Source of the DNA: Bacteroidales bacterium
GTDB taxonomy: Bacteria; Bacteroidota; Bacteroidia; Bacteroidales; P3
Assembly (NCBI GenBank): GCA_009783885.1
Contig: WRCN01000020.1
Coordinates: 1 to 35,796, forward strand
Reading direction: 5' to 3'
Length of the DNA stretch: 35,796 nt
Below the pieces are notes generated by a model. The model was not told the origin of the DNA. It searched no databases and saw nothing but the letters and a program-made list of their open reading frames with translations. Position 1 is the stretch's first letter. The number at the start of each line of letters is the position of its first letter. The position numbers and the translations under genes are program-made. Shown piece after piece: positions 14,867 to 23,374 of the stretch.

Positions 14867-16303
14867 ATGACAAAATTTAGAAGATTTTTTGTTTTTCTGT
14901 TTGTTTCCTTAACACTTCTTTCCGTTAATGCACAAACTGGGTTAAAAGAAAGATTGGAGCAACATGTTTACACCCTTGCTGCCGACTCGCTGCAAGGGCG
15001 AAAAGCCGGAACGGAATACGCTCAAAAGGCGGCCGCATATATCGTGAAACAGTTTGCACTAATCGGAATTGAACCTTTTGGAGACACTTTGTTTTTGCAA
15101 CGTTTCAACGATGATATGTATCGAAATGTTGTTGGGATCATTCATGGAAACGACTCTATTTTAAAAAATGAATACATCATTGTTGGTGCACATTACGATC
15201 ATCTTGGTGTTAGAAACGGAGATGTTTACAATGGAGCCGACGATAATGCTTCGGGTGTTGCTACGCTGATTGAACTTGCTCGAAAATTGAAAAACGATCA
15301 ATCGAACTTGAAACGAAGTGTTATTTTAATTGCCTTCGATGCTGAAGAAATCGGATTGATTGGCTCAACCTATTTTATTAATCATACGGAAATTCCGATA
15401 GAAAATATCAAACTTATGATGAGTCTTGATATGGTTGGCTGGTACAAAGAGAGCGGAAAAGTGGAGTATATCGGAAGCGGGACGATAAAAGGCGGAAAAA
15501 AAATAATTGAAAACTCACAACTTGTTCCGGAAGGTTTGAATGTAGTTGCTAAAAAATTTGAAACCCATATCTTCGCGGGAACTGATACACATCCTTTTGC
15601 ACAAAAAGGTATTCCAACGCTTGCTGTGAGCACAGGAATGAAGTCGCCTTATCATAAACCTGAAGACGAAGCGCATTTGATTGACTACGACGGAATGGCA
15701 CTGATAACCGAGCATTTGAAAAATTTGGTAGAGGCTGTTGCTAACGATCCGGATTTCAAATCATCGGGCAGAGTGGCAAAAAAACATCGTCTAAACCAAA
15801 AGTTTGAGTTTGGAGTTTCGGTAAACACCGGCACAAATCGGCATCATTATACAGCCGGAGCTGTTACCGGAAAAAGTACGTTTTCGTATGGTATAGGATT
15901 GATGTCGCAAGTCAATTTTGGTAATTTTGCTATTCGTCCGGAAGTGTATTACGACAAAGCTCGTGCAAAATATCCTGCCGGAACCATTGCAACCGATAAT
16001 CTGACTGTACCTTTGAGCATTGTGTTGAAAACCGCTCAACAGCAGGCCGGTGCTGATTTATTCCTTGGAGGTTACTATACCTATCGCTTCGACGGCAAAC
16101 AAGGCAAAGAAAAAATTGATTTCGAACATACTTTCAATCGTCAAGAAGTCGGTTTGACTTATGGATTTAGCCTATATGTAAAACCTTTCAAAATAGGATT
16201 TACGGGTCGGCGTGCATTGACAAATTTCTCTCAATCCTCCAACGCCAATCATGCACATTTACGAAACCGAGCAGGTTATTTTACGATAACGTATCTGTTT
16301 TAA
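14867..16303 (+). CDS. M28 aminopeptidase with C-terminal beta-barrel-like domain
   Basis: The 478-residue exported protein has a signal peptide (1-22, ...LSVNAQ) and an M28 zinc-peptidase domain (about 25-295). The metal ligands are visible: His109 (GAHYDHLG), Asp125 (GADDNASG), Glu160/161 (FDAEEIGLIGS), Asp188 (LDMVG) and His263 (SPYHKPED). The remaining 176 residues (about 303-478) are alternating-hydrophobicity strands with aromatic girdles (FAIRPEVYYDKARAKY, YGFSLYVKPFKIGF) ending FTITYLF. That is the pattern of small Bacteroidota outer-membrane beta barrels (PorT/OMP_b-brl type), with the terminal Phe used by the BAM machinery. Most M28 enzymes lack such a tail. The domain assignment of the C-terminal part is by eye and is the uncertain point. 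Confidence 0.88.
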   Translation: MTKFRRFFVFLFVSLTLLSVNAQTGLKERLEQHVYTLAADSLQGRKAGTEYAQKAAAYIVKQFALIGIEPFGDTLFLQRFNDDMYRNVVGIIHGNDSILKNEYIIVGAHYDHLGVRNGDVYNGADDNASGVATLIELARKLKNDQSNLKRSVILIAFDAEEIGLIGSTYFINHTEIPIENIKLMMSLDMVGWYKESGKVEYIGSGTIKGGKKIIENSQLVPEGLNVVAKKFETHIFAGTDTHPFAQKGIPTLAVSTGMKSPYHKPEDEAHLIDYDGMALITEHLKNLVEAVANDPDFKSSGRVAKKHRLNQKFEFGVSVNTGTNRHHYTAGAVTGKSTFSYGIGLMSQVNFGNFAIRPEVYYDKARAKYPAGTIATDNLTVPLSIVLKTAQQQAGADLFLGGYYTYRFDGKQGKEKIDFEHTFNRQEVGLTYGFSLYVKPFKIGFTGRRALTNFSQSSNANHAHLRNRAGYFTITYLF

Positions 16304-16330
16304 CGAAAAACAAGTGTAGTTTGTGTAGAA

Positions 16331-16366
16331 AACAAAAAGCCTTTCAACAAATTTTCTGAAAGGCTT
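16331..16366 (-). terminator. Terminator of the tRNA-Ile transcript
   Basis: A perfect 10-bp stem (AAGCCTTTCA at 16337-16346 with TGAAAGGCTT at 16357-16366), loop of 10, followed on the minus strand by TTTTTGTTT. It starts 10 nt after the tRNA 3' end. On the plus strand it may also end the M28 peptidase mRNA. Confidence 0.8.
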
Positions 16367-16376
16367 GATTTTGCAG

Positions 16377-16450
16377 TGGGCCCTGAGGGACTTGAACCCC
16401 CGGCCAATTGATTATGAGTCAACTGCTCTGACCGACTGAGCTAAGGGCCC
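16377..16450 (-). tRNA. tRNA-Ile with CAU anticodon (tRNA-Ile2)
   Basis: The 74-nt gene starts GGGCCCTTAGCTCAGT (acceptor and D-stem) and ends ...GGGTTCAAGTCCC... TCAGGGCCCA. The acceptor stem GGGCCC/GGGCCC is perfect and CCA is not encoded. The anticodon CAT is at 16416-16414. The body closely follows the known tRNA-Ile2 sequence pattern (TTAGCTCAGT, GACTCATAATC) rather than initiator or elongator Met. Such tRNAs read AUA after TilS converts C34 to lysidine. It has its own TATCTTTG promoter and a terminator. Confidence 0.93.
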
Positions 16451-16475
16451 GTTCCGAAAATCGGAAATAGGAGTG

Positions 16476-16483
16476 CAAAGATA
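16476..16483 (-). promoter_or_regulatory. -7 promoter element of tRNA-Ile
   Basis: TATCTTTG on the minus strand, 25 nt upstream of the mature tRNA 5' end. The 5' leader contains the small dyad TTCCGAAAATCGGAA. Confidence 0.75.
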
Positions 16484-16515
16484 CAAAAAAAAATCGAATT
16501 ATAAAATGTTTTTTT

Positions 16516-16542
16516 GTCATTCCTCACTTCGTTCGGAATGAC
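16516..16542. repeat. Minimal GTCGAG-family hairpin
   Basis: GTCATTCC (16516-16523) and GGAATGAC (16535-16542) form an 8-bp stem around TCACTTCGTTC. It is a shortened relative of the GTCGAG repeats and sits just after the hydrolase gene stop. Confidence 0.75.
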
Positions 16543-16549
16543 AACAGTA

Positions 16550-17302
16550 TTACCTCAAAAATTCAATTGTCTCTTTCTCACACTCCAAAAATCCCATGTG
16601 CCCGCAATTCAAATACAACACCTCCGCTTGATTGCAAAGTTGTATTTGCGAAAACATCAACTCATCCGTACATCGTTTATCCTGTTTGCCTTGAATAAAA
16701 ATGACGGGGTTTTGTGCAGTTTTCAATGTATCTAATCGACAGGCACGGTCGCGCATACCGAGTTGTGCGGCAATGATGTTTTCGACGGTCATGGCTTGTG
16801 CGATTTCGATTAAATTTCGAATTTCGGTTTGAAATTTTTCAACGTTTTCAGGTGCAAATAAATCGGGAATAAATTGCGAAATAAATCCTTTTTTGTTTTG
16901 TTTCAACAGATCAATAACACGATTACGATTGGCTTTCCCTTGCTCGGTTTCGGTAGCGGCTTGCGAATGAAACAAACCGAATTGTGTTGTGCGTTCGGGA
17001 AACAAACGTGCAAATTCTAATGCGACATAACCGCCCATAGAATGTCCAATAATAGTGGTTTTTTCAATATTTTCAGCATCCAACACGGTTTTTACGCATT
17101 CCGCCATAAATGACATGGTGTGAATATCGGCGAATTGTGGGGTATGTCCGTGACCGGGCAAATCAAGCGTAATTACACAGCGTTCTTCGCCAAGCACTTT
17201 GAAGAATGAATCCCAAATGGCTTGGCTTTCCATGAATCCGTGAAGTAAAACCAAGGGTTTTTTTGTGCCGGAACTGCGACGATAGTTTATTTTTTGAATC
17301 AT
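16550..17302 (-). CDS. Alpha/beta hydrolase
   Basis: The 250-residue protein has an alpha/beta-hydrolase fold: oxyanion-hole HGF (21-23), DLPGHGHT (47-54), nucleophile elbow GHSMGG with Ser88, an acid in the IFIQGKQD region, and a catalytic His in NCGHMGFLE near the C terminus. There is no signal peptide. The overall pattern resembles MenH/BioH-like carboxylesterases, but nothing shows the substrate. It is a single-gene unit. The ATG at 17302 lies only 4 nt after a TATCTTTG element, so the mRNA may be leaderless. Confidence 0.88.
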   Translation of the reverse strand: MIQKINYRRSSGTKKPLVLLHGFMESQAIWDSFFKVLGEERCVITLDLPGHGHTPQFADIHTMSFMAECVKTVLDAENIEKTTIIGHSMGGYVALEFARLFPERTTQFGLFHSQAATETEQGKANRNRVIDLLKQNKKGFISQFIPDLFAPENVEKFQTEIRNLIEIAQAMTVENIIAAQLGMRDRACRLDTLKTAQNPVIFIQGKQDKRCTDELMFSQIQLCNQAEVLYLNCGHMGFLECEKETIEFLR

Positions 17303-17306
17303 GATG

Positions 17307-17314
17307 CAAAGATA
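17307..17314 (-). promoter_or_regulatory. -7 promoter element of the hydrolase gene, adjacent to the ATG
   Basis: TATCTTTG on the minus strand, separated from the ATG by CATC only. Predicted transcription start is at the start codon. Confidence 0.7.
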
Positions 17315-17320
17315 CGAAAA

Positions 17321-17384
17321 AGTTATGAGTTAGACACTTCGAATACGATTTGGCAAAGCTACTCATCATTCATAACTCATAACT
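17321..17384. repeat. Inverted repeat AGTTATGAGTTA between divergent promoters
   Basis: AGTTATGAGTTA (17321-17332) and TAACTCATAACT (17373-17384) are perfect 12-bp inverted arms around 40 nt. It resembles the AGTTAAGAGTTAAG repeat at 23948 and lies between the hydrolase and rnr promoters. Confidence 0.7.
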
Positions 17385-17423
17385 AAAAAACGAAACAAAG
17401 TTTCGTTTTTTTTCGTATCTTTG
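17385..17423 (+). promoter_or_regulatory. rnr promoter with directly upstream A/T hairpin
   Basis: AAAAAACGAAA (17385-17395) pairs with TTTCGTTTTTT (17401-17411). The T-run is followed by CG and the -7 element TATCTTTG at 17416-17423. The leader to the ATG at 17436 is 12 nt from the element. Confidence 0.78.
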
Positions 17424-17435
17424 CAAAAAAAATCT

Positions 17436-19568
17436 ATGAAATCCCAACTTCTTCGTTTTTTCGCCAAACATCCATTCGATGCGTTTAATCAAAAGCAACT
17501 CTCTGCTCGCTTAGGTATTAGCGACAAGGCGGGGCGCGAACAAATGGCCGCACTTATCTTGGAATTAGCCAAACAAAATGTTCTTTTGGAACAAAAACGC
17601 GGAAAATATAAGTTAAATCCGAAATACATTGTTGAAGACAAGCCAAAAAGTGTGATTTTAGGAACTGTGGATATGAAATCCACCGGAAAAGCCTATATTT
17701 TGCCGCAAAACGAGAATATGGAAGATATTTTCGTTGGTGCCAACAACACCAATCACGCGTTGAATGGAGATTTGGTGAAAGTATCTCTATTTCCGCAGCG
17801 CAAGGGAAAACGTTTGGAAGGAAAAATCATTGAAATCGTTAAACGTCATAAGGAAAATTTTGTCGGTGTTTTGCAGATTTTTCCAAAATACGCCATGGTT
17901 GCGGTCGACAACAATGGAACGGATATTTTTATTCCGAAAGAAGATATAGGCAATGCGAAAAATGGTCAAAAAGTATTGGCCAAAATCACCGATTGGCCTA
18001 AGCAAATGCAGAATCCAACAGGCGAAATCGTTATGGTTTTAGGCAATCCGGGAGAAAACAATGTCGAAATGCAATCCATTTTGGTGGAGTTGGATCTTCC
18101 GCTGTTTTTTCCGAAAAACGTGGAAGCGGAAGCGGAAAAAATTCCGCTGGAAATTCCACAGGCTGAAATCGCCAAACGTCGCGATTTTCGCAATGTTCCA
18201 ACGATGACGATTGACCCTGCCGATGCCAAAGATTTTGATGATGCATTGTCATTTCGCACATTGGAAAACGGAAACCTCGAAGTGGGGGTTCACATTGCGG
18301 ATGTGTCGTATTATGTGCAGCCGAATTCGATTATCGACAAAGAGGCCTACAATCGTGCAACGTCGATTTATTTAGTGGATCGAACCATTCCGATGTTGCC
18401 AGAAAAACTATGCAACGGCGTGTGTTCGCTACGTCCAAATGAAGATAAACTCACGTTTTCTGCAGTGTTTGAATTGAACGAAAAAGCACAGGTTGTAAAT
18501 TCGTGGTTTGGACGAACCGTGATTCGCAGCATTCGCAGGTTTAATTATGACGAAGCACAAACCGTGATTGAAACAGGCAAAGGCGATTGTGCCGAACAAC
18601 TTTTGCCGATGCACAAATTGGCTACAATCCTACGAAAAAAGCGATTTGAGCATGGCGCAATCAATTTTCAATCCACAGAAGTGCGATTTAAATTAGACGA
18701 ACAAGCCCGTCCAATCGGTGTTTACGTCGTGGAAAGTAAAGAAGCAAATTGGTTGATTGAAGAGTTTATGTTACTGGCGAATAAACAGGTTGCAGAATTT
18801 GTCGGACGCAATAAAAATCAACTGTCGCAATCGGGGAAACCCACAAAAGCCAAGACATTCGTGTATCGTGTACATGCCGAACCCAATACCGAAAAATTGG
18901 CAACCTTTGTACAATTCGTTGGAAAATTGGGGTATAAAATGAAAACCGGAAATCGTTCGGAATTGGCATCATCGTTCAATAGTTTATTCAAAAATATTGC
19001 AGGAAAAGGTGAGGAAACGATGATTGAAACCATTGCCGTTCGCACGATGAGCAAAGCCTATTATTCCACCGAAAACATTGGACATTACGGCTTGGCGTTT
19101 CCGTTTTATTCGCACTTTACATCACCCATTCGACGTTATCCGGATGTGATGACGCATCGTTTATTGGAGCGTTATTTGGAAAATCAATCGTCCGCAAATG
19201 CAAAAGAGTACGAAGAGTATTGCGAACATTGTTCAAAAATGGAAAAAAAAGCCGCCGATGCCGAACGTTTATCCATCAAATACAAACAGGCAGAATTCAT
19301 GAAAGACCATATTGGAGAAGTTTTCAATGGTGTTATTTCTGGCGTAAGCAAGTATGGAATTTTCGTAGAAATCGAAGGTAATAAATGCGAAGGCATGGTT
19401 TCATTGCAAACCCTACACGATGATATTTATTATTTGGATGAGGAAAATTATCAAGTAATTGGTCGACGTTACGGAATACAATATAAGCTTGGTGACAAGG
19501 TTAAAATCAAAGTACAAAACGTGGATTTGGCTAAGAAAAGAATGGATTTTTTATTAATGGAGAATTGA
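17436..19568 (+). CDS. rnr: Ribonuclease R
   Basis: RNase R is a processive 3'-5' exoribonuclease that degrades structured RNA. The 710-residue protein has an N-terminal winged-helix segment (about 1-65), cold-shock/OB domains (about 70-220), the RNB catalytic domain (about 245-575) with the acidic motif DPADAKDFDD (260-269), and a C-terminal S1 domain (about 625-705: GEVFNGVISGVSKYGIFVEI). The basic tail of E. coli RNase R is missing, since the protein ends at KKRMDFLLMEN. The ATG at 17436 is preferred over a TTG at 17421, which lies inside the promoter element. Confidence 0.95.
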   Translation: MKSQLLRFFAKHPFDAFNQKQLSARLGISDKAGREQMAALILELAKQNVLLEQKRGKYKLNPKYIVEDKPKSVILGTVDMKSTGKAYILPQNENMEDIFVGANNTNHALNGDLVKVSLFPQRKGKRLEGKIIEIVKRHKENFVGVLQIFPKYAMVAVDNNGTDIFIPKEDIGNAKNGQKVLAKITDWPKQMQNPTGEIVMVLGNPGENNVEMQSILVELDLPLFFPKNVEAEAEKIPLEIPQAEIAKRRDFRNVPTMTIDPADAKDFDDALSFRTLENGNLEVGVHIADVSYYVQPNSIIDKEAYNRATSIYLVDRTIPMLPEKLCNGVCSLRPNEDKLTFSAVFELNEKAQVVNSWFGRTVIRSIRRFNYDEAQTVIETGKGDCAEQLLPMHKLATILRKKRFEHGAINFQSTEVRFKLDEQARPIGVYVVESKEANWLIEEFMLLANKQVAEFVGRNKNQLSQSGKPTKAKTFVYRVHAEPNTEKLATFVQFVGKLGYKMKTGNRSELASSFNSLFKNIAGKGEETMIETIAVRTMSKAYYSTENIGHYGLAFPFYSHFTSPIRRYPDVMTHRLLERYLENQSSANAKEYEEYCEHCSKMEKKAADAERLSIKYKQAEFMKDHIGEVFNGVISGVSKYGIFVEIEGNKCEGMVSLQTLHDDIYYLDEENYQVIGRRYGIQYKLGDKVKIKVQNVDLAKKRMDFLLMEN

Positions 19569-19592
19569 TAAAATATGGAAAGGTATAATAAC

Positions 19593-19772
19593 AAGGGGAT
19601 GTCTCGACTACCCCTTCGACTCACTTCGTTCGCTCGACATGACGGCTTTTTTTATAGAATAGTATGGAAAGAGGGGCGACTAAGTTGCCCCTCTTTCCAT
19701 CTCTCCATCCTACGTTCACCGTCATTCCGAGCGTAGCACACACAGTGTGCGTAGTCGAGGAATCTCCTTGCT
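19593..19772. repeat. Composite repeat: inverted GTCGAG arms flanking a hairpin
   Basis: Left arm 19593-19645 (CAAGGGGATGTCTCGACTAC... to ...GCTCGACATGACGG), central 14-bp hairpin (19664-19677 with 19687-19700, built on GGAAAGAGGGGC), right arm 19719-19772 (CCGTCATTCCGAGCGTAG... to ...CTCCTTGCTATG). The right arm carries the inserted mini-palindrome GCACACACAGTGTGC. The architecture matches 11687-11867 although the central hairpin sequence differs. It fills the rnr-glycosyltransferase gap. Confidence 0.85.
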
Positions 19773-19789
19773 ATGTTCTCTTTTTTTCG

Positions 19790-19797
19790 TATCTTTG
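19790..19797 (+). promoter_or_regulatory. -7 promoter element of the glycosyltransferase gene
   Basis: TATCTTTG preceded by a T-run and CG; a 33-nt A-rich leader follows to the ATG at 19831. Confidence 0.78.
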
Positions 19798-19830
19798 CAA
19801 ATTAAAAACTATTTTCCGTTAAAAACAACA

Positions 19831-21528
19831 ATGATAACAACAAGACACATAACTCAAATCAATTGGAAAACCTTGTTTTTGCTCCTATTAGCAGTTTGGT
19901 TTGGTATAAATATCTTGCAAGCCATTTTCACCGAAATTATTGACGACGAAAGTTACTATGCCTTTTGGGGCGAGCATTTGGCATGGGGCTACTACGACCA
20001 TCCGCCGATGGTTGGCCTGATAACACACGTTTCTGCACTGTTGCTTGGCGGAAATTTATCAGTGAGATTTTTAACCGTTCTCATTCAAATTTTCACACTC
20101 TGCTTAATTTGGAAATTGCTTAACGAAAAAGCACCATCGACAAAAAAAGTTTGGTTGTTTTTTGTTCTTTCGGCGAGCATGATCATGTTTTCAGCGTATG
20201 GGTTTATTACAACCGCTGATGCTCCGTTATTGTTTTTTGCTGCATTATTTTTGTGGATTTATCAACGATTTTTGAAAGAGGAGTCTTGGGATAATGTGTT
20301 TTTATTGGGTTTAAGCATGGCCGGAATGATGTACAGTAAATATCACGCTGTACTTGTCATTGGTTTGATTGTGTTGTCAAATCTACGATTATTGACACGT
20401 TATAAATTTTGGTTGGCAGGAATTTTCGCAATAATTTTATTGGTTCCGCATTTGCTTTGGCAAATTTCAGAGGGATTTCCCGGATTTTCTTATCATTTAA
20501 CCACAAGAGGGGTCGGCTTTGTTTGGAAGTATTTTTTGATTTATTGGCCGAATCAATTGGTGGTTTTTAATCCGCTTGCATTTGGTGCAGTGCTTTATAT
20601 TTTGTTCAAATACAAACCGCGTGATGTTTTTGAAAGAGGCTTGCATGTCTTGATTCTCGGATTTATCGGTTTCTTTTTTGTGATGGCGTTTCGTGGGCAT
20701 GTTGAGCCGCATTGGACAGTGGCAGCTACAATTCCGATGATTGTGTTGTTGTATAAATACAGTCTTCGGGATCGAAAATTGCTTCGTTTTGTGAAGTACG
20801 GAATTGCGCCTTTTGTGATTTTGGTTTTCGTGGTACGGATTATTTTGGCAACGGATAATAATTTGTCGAGAACGCTAAATTTTGCAGGAAAAGAAGCAAA
20901 ATTCAAAGCCTTGGAAACTCTCGTCGGAGACTTGCCTGTCGTGTTTACGGGAAATTTTCAAAACCCATCCATGTATCGTTTTTTTACAAAGCAAGAAACT
21001 ACTCTTTTAAGTTCTTTGACCTATCGTCAAACGCAATTCGATATTTGGCAGAAAGAACTTGCATGGCAGGGTCAACCGGCTTTTGTTATTGGTTACGTTC
21101 CCGGATTATCGCAAGATTTTATAGTTGGAAATTACAAATTTCATGGATTTTTCTGTGAAAATTTTCAGTCGGCTAATCGTTTAAGTATAACATTCGATTT
21201 GACAGAAGGTGCTTATTTTGCAGGCGATACATTGGATATAGGTTTTGGAATTCGCAACCCACAACCCAACGAAATAGATTTTCATCATCCTGAACTTCCG
21301 GTTACATTGAAAGCTGTGTATTATTTCAATAAACGGACGATGTTTTTTGTTGATTGTGAATTGATTTATCCGATTAAAAAATTAGCGCCTCAAGGAGGAG
21401 AAAAAGGTATGTTAAGAACCATAATCCCCGACTTGGAAGGCGAATTTCAATTCGGATTAACGTTGGATAACAAACTTGTTCAGCCTGTAAATAGTCGATT
21501 TGTCAAACTTCAAATTAAAAATAGGTAA
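19831..21528 (+). CDS. GT39/ArnT-like GT-C glycosyltransferase
   Basis: The 565-residue polytopic membrane protein has about 8-10 transmembrane helices in the first 380 residues. The first external loop carries the acidic motif DDESYYAFWGEHLAWGYYDH (38-57), characteristic of GT-C enzymes of the GT39/GT83 group (PMT/ArnT-like), which transfer sugars from polyprenyl-phosphate donors on the periplasmic side. A soluble C-terminal domain (about 390-565) follows. The acceptor, which could be protein, lipid A or other glycan, cannot be told from the sequence. The ATG at 19831 follows the promoter; an upstream in-frame ATG at 19747 lies in the repeat and precedes the promoter. Confidence 0.87.
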   Translation: MITTRHITQINWKTLFLLLLAVWFGINILQAIFTEIIDDESYYAFWGEHLAWGYYDHPPMVGLITHVSALLLGGNLSVRFLTVLIQIFTLCLIWKLLNEKAPSTKKVWLFFVLSASMIMFSAYGFITTADAPLLFFAALFLWIYQRFLKEESWDNVFLLGLSMAGMMYSKYHAVLVIGLIVLSNLRLLTRYKFWLAGIFAIILLVPHLLWQISEGFPGFSYHLTTRGVGFVWKYFLIYWPNQLVVFNPLAFGAVLYILFKYKPRDVFERGLHVLILGFIGFFFVMAFRGHVEPHWTVAATIPMIVLLYKYSLRDRKLLRFVKYGIAPFVILVFVVRIILATDNNLSRTLNFAGKEAKFKALETLVGDLPVVFTGNFQNPSMYRFFTKQETTLLSSLTYRQTQFDIWQKELAWQGQPAFVIGYVPGLSQDFIVGNYKFHGFFCENFQSANRLSITFDLTEGAYFAGDTLDIGFGIRNPQPNEIDFHHPELPVTLKAVYYFNKRTMFFVDCELIYPIKKLAPQGGEKGMLRTIIPDLEGEFQFGLTLDNKLVQPVNSRFVKLQIKNR

Positions 21529-21577
21529 AAGGAAGGGTAAAAAGTAAAATACCCCTTAACCTTTGACCCTTAACCTT
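21529..21577. repeat. Imperfect inverted repeat of AAGGGTTAAGG-like words
   Basis: AAAGGAAGGGTAAAAAGT is followed by CCCCTTAACCTTTGACCCTT and AACCTT. The two halves are degenerate inverted matches, and the right half repeats the word CCTTAACCTT. It is a possible weak hairpin between the glycosyltransferase and DUF4159 genes. Confidence 0.5.
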
Positions 21578-21585
21578 CGACCAAA

Positions 21586-22239
21586 ATGAACTTAAAAACA
21601 TCACTCTTAGCTATAACGCTATTTTTAACAACAAACGGCTTTACTCAAACGATAAGTATTGCAGTGGTAAAATACGGTGGTGGTGGCGATTGGTACGCCA
21701 ATCCGACATCGTTGCCAAATTTAATTCGGTTTTGCAATCAACACCTCAACACATCGCTAACCCCTGTTGCTGCTACGGTTGAAGTGGGTTCGCCGAATTT
21801 ATTCAATTATCCGTTTGTGCATTTGACCGGACATGGCAACGTGCTTTTTTCCGAACGAGAAGCCGCGAATTTGCGTAATTACCTGATAGGTGGAGGATTT
21901 TTGCATATTGACGACAATTATGGTTTAGACCCGTTTATTCGCAGAGAAATGCAAAAAGTTTTTCCTGATATTGCGCCGATAGAATTGCCGTTTACACATC
22001 CCATTTTTCATCAAAAATTCAAATTTCCAAACGGATTGCCAAAAGTTCATGAGCATGACGGGAAGCGTCCGCAAGGCTTTGCTTGGATTTACAACGGACG
22101 TGTTGTGTGTTTTTATACTTATGAAACCGATTTAGGCAACGGCTGGGAAGATCCCGAAGTTCACAACAACAGCGAAGCCATACGTTTGAAAGCCTTACAA
22201 ATGGGTGCGAATATTGTGCAATTTGCGTTTACGCAATAA
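21586..22239 (+). CDS. DUF4159 domain protein, exported
   Basis: The 217-residue protein has a signal peptide (1-20, ...TTNGFTQ) and is otherwise a single DUF4159 domain: VKYGGGGDWYANPTSLPNLI, HLTGHGNVLFSE, GGGFLHIDDNYGLDPFIRRE, and the conserved ELPFTHPIFH. The fold is probably like class-I glutamine amidotransferase/ThuA domains. No enzymatic activity has been established for the family to my knowledge. It lies 57 nt after the glycosyltransferase gene with no promoter motif in the gap, so it may share that transcript. Its TAA is immediately followed by the stop of the convergent AI-2E-family gene. Confidence 0.85.
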   Translation: MNLKTSLLAITLFLTTNGFTQTISIAVVKYGGGGDWYANPTSLPNLIRFCNQHLNTSLTPVAATVEVGSPNLFNYPFVHLTGHGNVLFSEREAANLRNYLIGGGFLHIDDNYGLDPFIRREMQKVFPDIAPIELPFTHPIFHQKFKFPNGLPKVHEHDGKRPQGFAWIYNGRVVCFYTYETDLGNGWEDPEVHNNSEAIRLKALQMGANIVQFAFTQ

Positions 22240-23352
22240 TCACATCCGCTGTGTAAGTTTATTCACCAATTTCGAATGTTTGAAAAATTCCTTTGCGATA
22301 ATCCGCGCAAGCGTATAAACAGGAATTGCAAAAATCATACCTCTTACGCCTGCTATTGAGCCGGCCATCATGATGACTAAGAAAATTTCCAACGGATGTG
22401 CAAATACGGATTTGGAATATACAATCGGCTGAATCACAAAATTATCAAATAAATTACACGCCGAAAATGCAATAAGCACCTTTACCACAACCCAAATCAA
22501 ATCGGGTGAAAAACCGCCGGTAAGTGCTGCCATATAAGCTAAAATAGAAGCTAATGTTGCACCAATCACCGGTCCCAAATAGGGAATAATATTGAGCAAC
22601 CCTCCCATAAATCCCAACAAAAGCGCATTGTTCACACCCAAAGCCCACATCGTTGTTGAGAGCAAAATCATCATCGAGCCAATTTCTGTCAATAAGCCGA
22701 CAAAATAACGGGAAAGCAATTTTTGGGAATTTTTAATGATATTTTCAGCTTGTTTTTCGTATTGTTCCGGAATAAGTAGCATTAGAATATTATGAAATAA
22801 AGATTGGTCCTTCAAAAAGAAAAACGTTACAAAAATAACCGAAAAAATGCCAATAAACAAATTCGACAACGCTGACACGACATTGGAAAAAACCGCTTCA
22901 AAATGAATTGAACTCACGACGTGTTGAATGCCATTTGCTATGGATTGTTCCAGCGTGTGGTCTTTAGGCATAAGCCCGTATGTCCAAAGATAATCTTGAA
23001 ATCTATTTAGCACAATTGCTAAATCTTTGCTTAATGCGGAAAAATCAATTTGTTGAAAAGTATTGATTTGTGCCGAAATCAACGGAATGGCCAACCACAC
23101 AAATCCCACGAAAACAGCGGCAAAAGTAAACATCGTAATTAAACAACTCCACGTGCTTGGAATGCGCAATTTGTTTTCCAAAAAATGCACCATAGGTTTA
23201 CCAATCATCGAAATGATAAACGCTATAATCAAATAGATGATGATGTTTGAAAAAAACGTAAACGCTATGCCAATTAATAATGCCGCAGAGATTAGAAAAA
23301 TCCAAGTGCGACCGTTTTTGGCTAATTTTCCGAGGGTTTCTGATGTGTTCAT
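22240..23352 (-). CDS. AI-2E transporter family membrane protein
   Basis: The 370-residue protein has the AI-2E/PerM/TqsA family layout: two N-terminal hydrophobic segments (about 14-50), a third (about 60-85), a long soluble stretch (about 90-150), then four or five helices. The family motif GGLLNIIPYLGPVIG is present. Members are autoinducer-2 exporters or Na+/H+ antiporters; the substrate here cannot be predicted. The ATG at 23352 gives the standard N terminus; an upstream in-frame start would overlap gldD. It lies 22 nt downstream of gldD, so they probably share a transcript. Confidence 0.9.
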   Translation of the reverse strand: MNTSETLGKLAKNGRTWIFLISAALLIGIAFTFFSNIIIYLIIAFIISMIGKPMVHFLENKLRIPSTWSCLITMFTFAAVFVGFVWLAIPLISAQINTFQQIDFSALSKDLAIVLNRFQDYLWTYGLMPKDHTLEQSIANGIQHVVSSIHFEAVFSNVVSALSNLFIGIFSVIFVTFFFLKDQSLFHNILMLLIPEQYEKQAENIIKNSQKLLSRYFVGLLTEIGSMMILLSTTMWALGVNNALLLGFMGGLLNIIPYLGPVIGATLASILAYMAALTGGFSPDLIWVVVKVLIAFSACNLFDNFVIQPIVYSKSVFAHPLEIFLVIMMAGSIAGVRGMIFAIPVYTLARIIAKEFFKHSKLVNKLTQRM

Positions 23353-23374
23353 AATAATCAAAATTATGGTAAGG

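Noticed and set aside
16377..16450. Reading the CAT-anticodon tRNA as tRNA-Met
   Set aside because: The body matches tRNA-Ile2 (TTAGCTCAGT..., GACTCATAATC) and lacks initiator features such as three G-C pairs at the base of the anticodon stem.
17421..17435. TTG start for RNase R
   Set aside because: The TTG lies within the -7 element TATCTTTG; the ATG at 17436 follows a normal leader.
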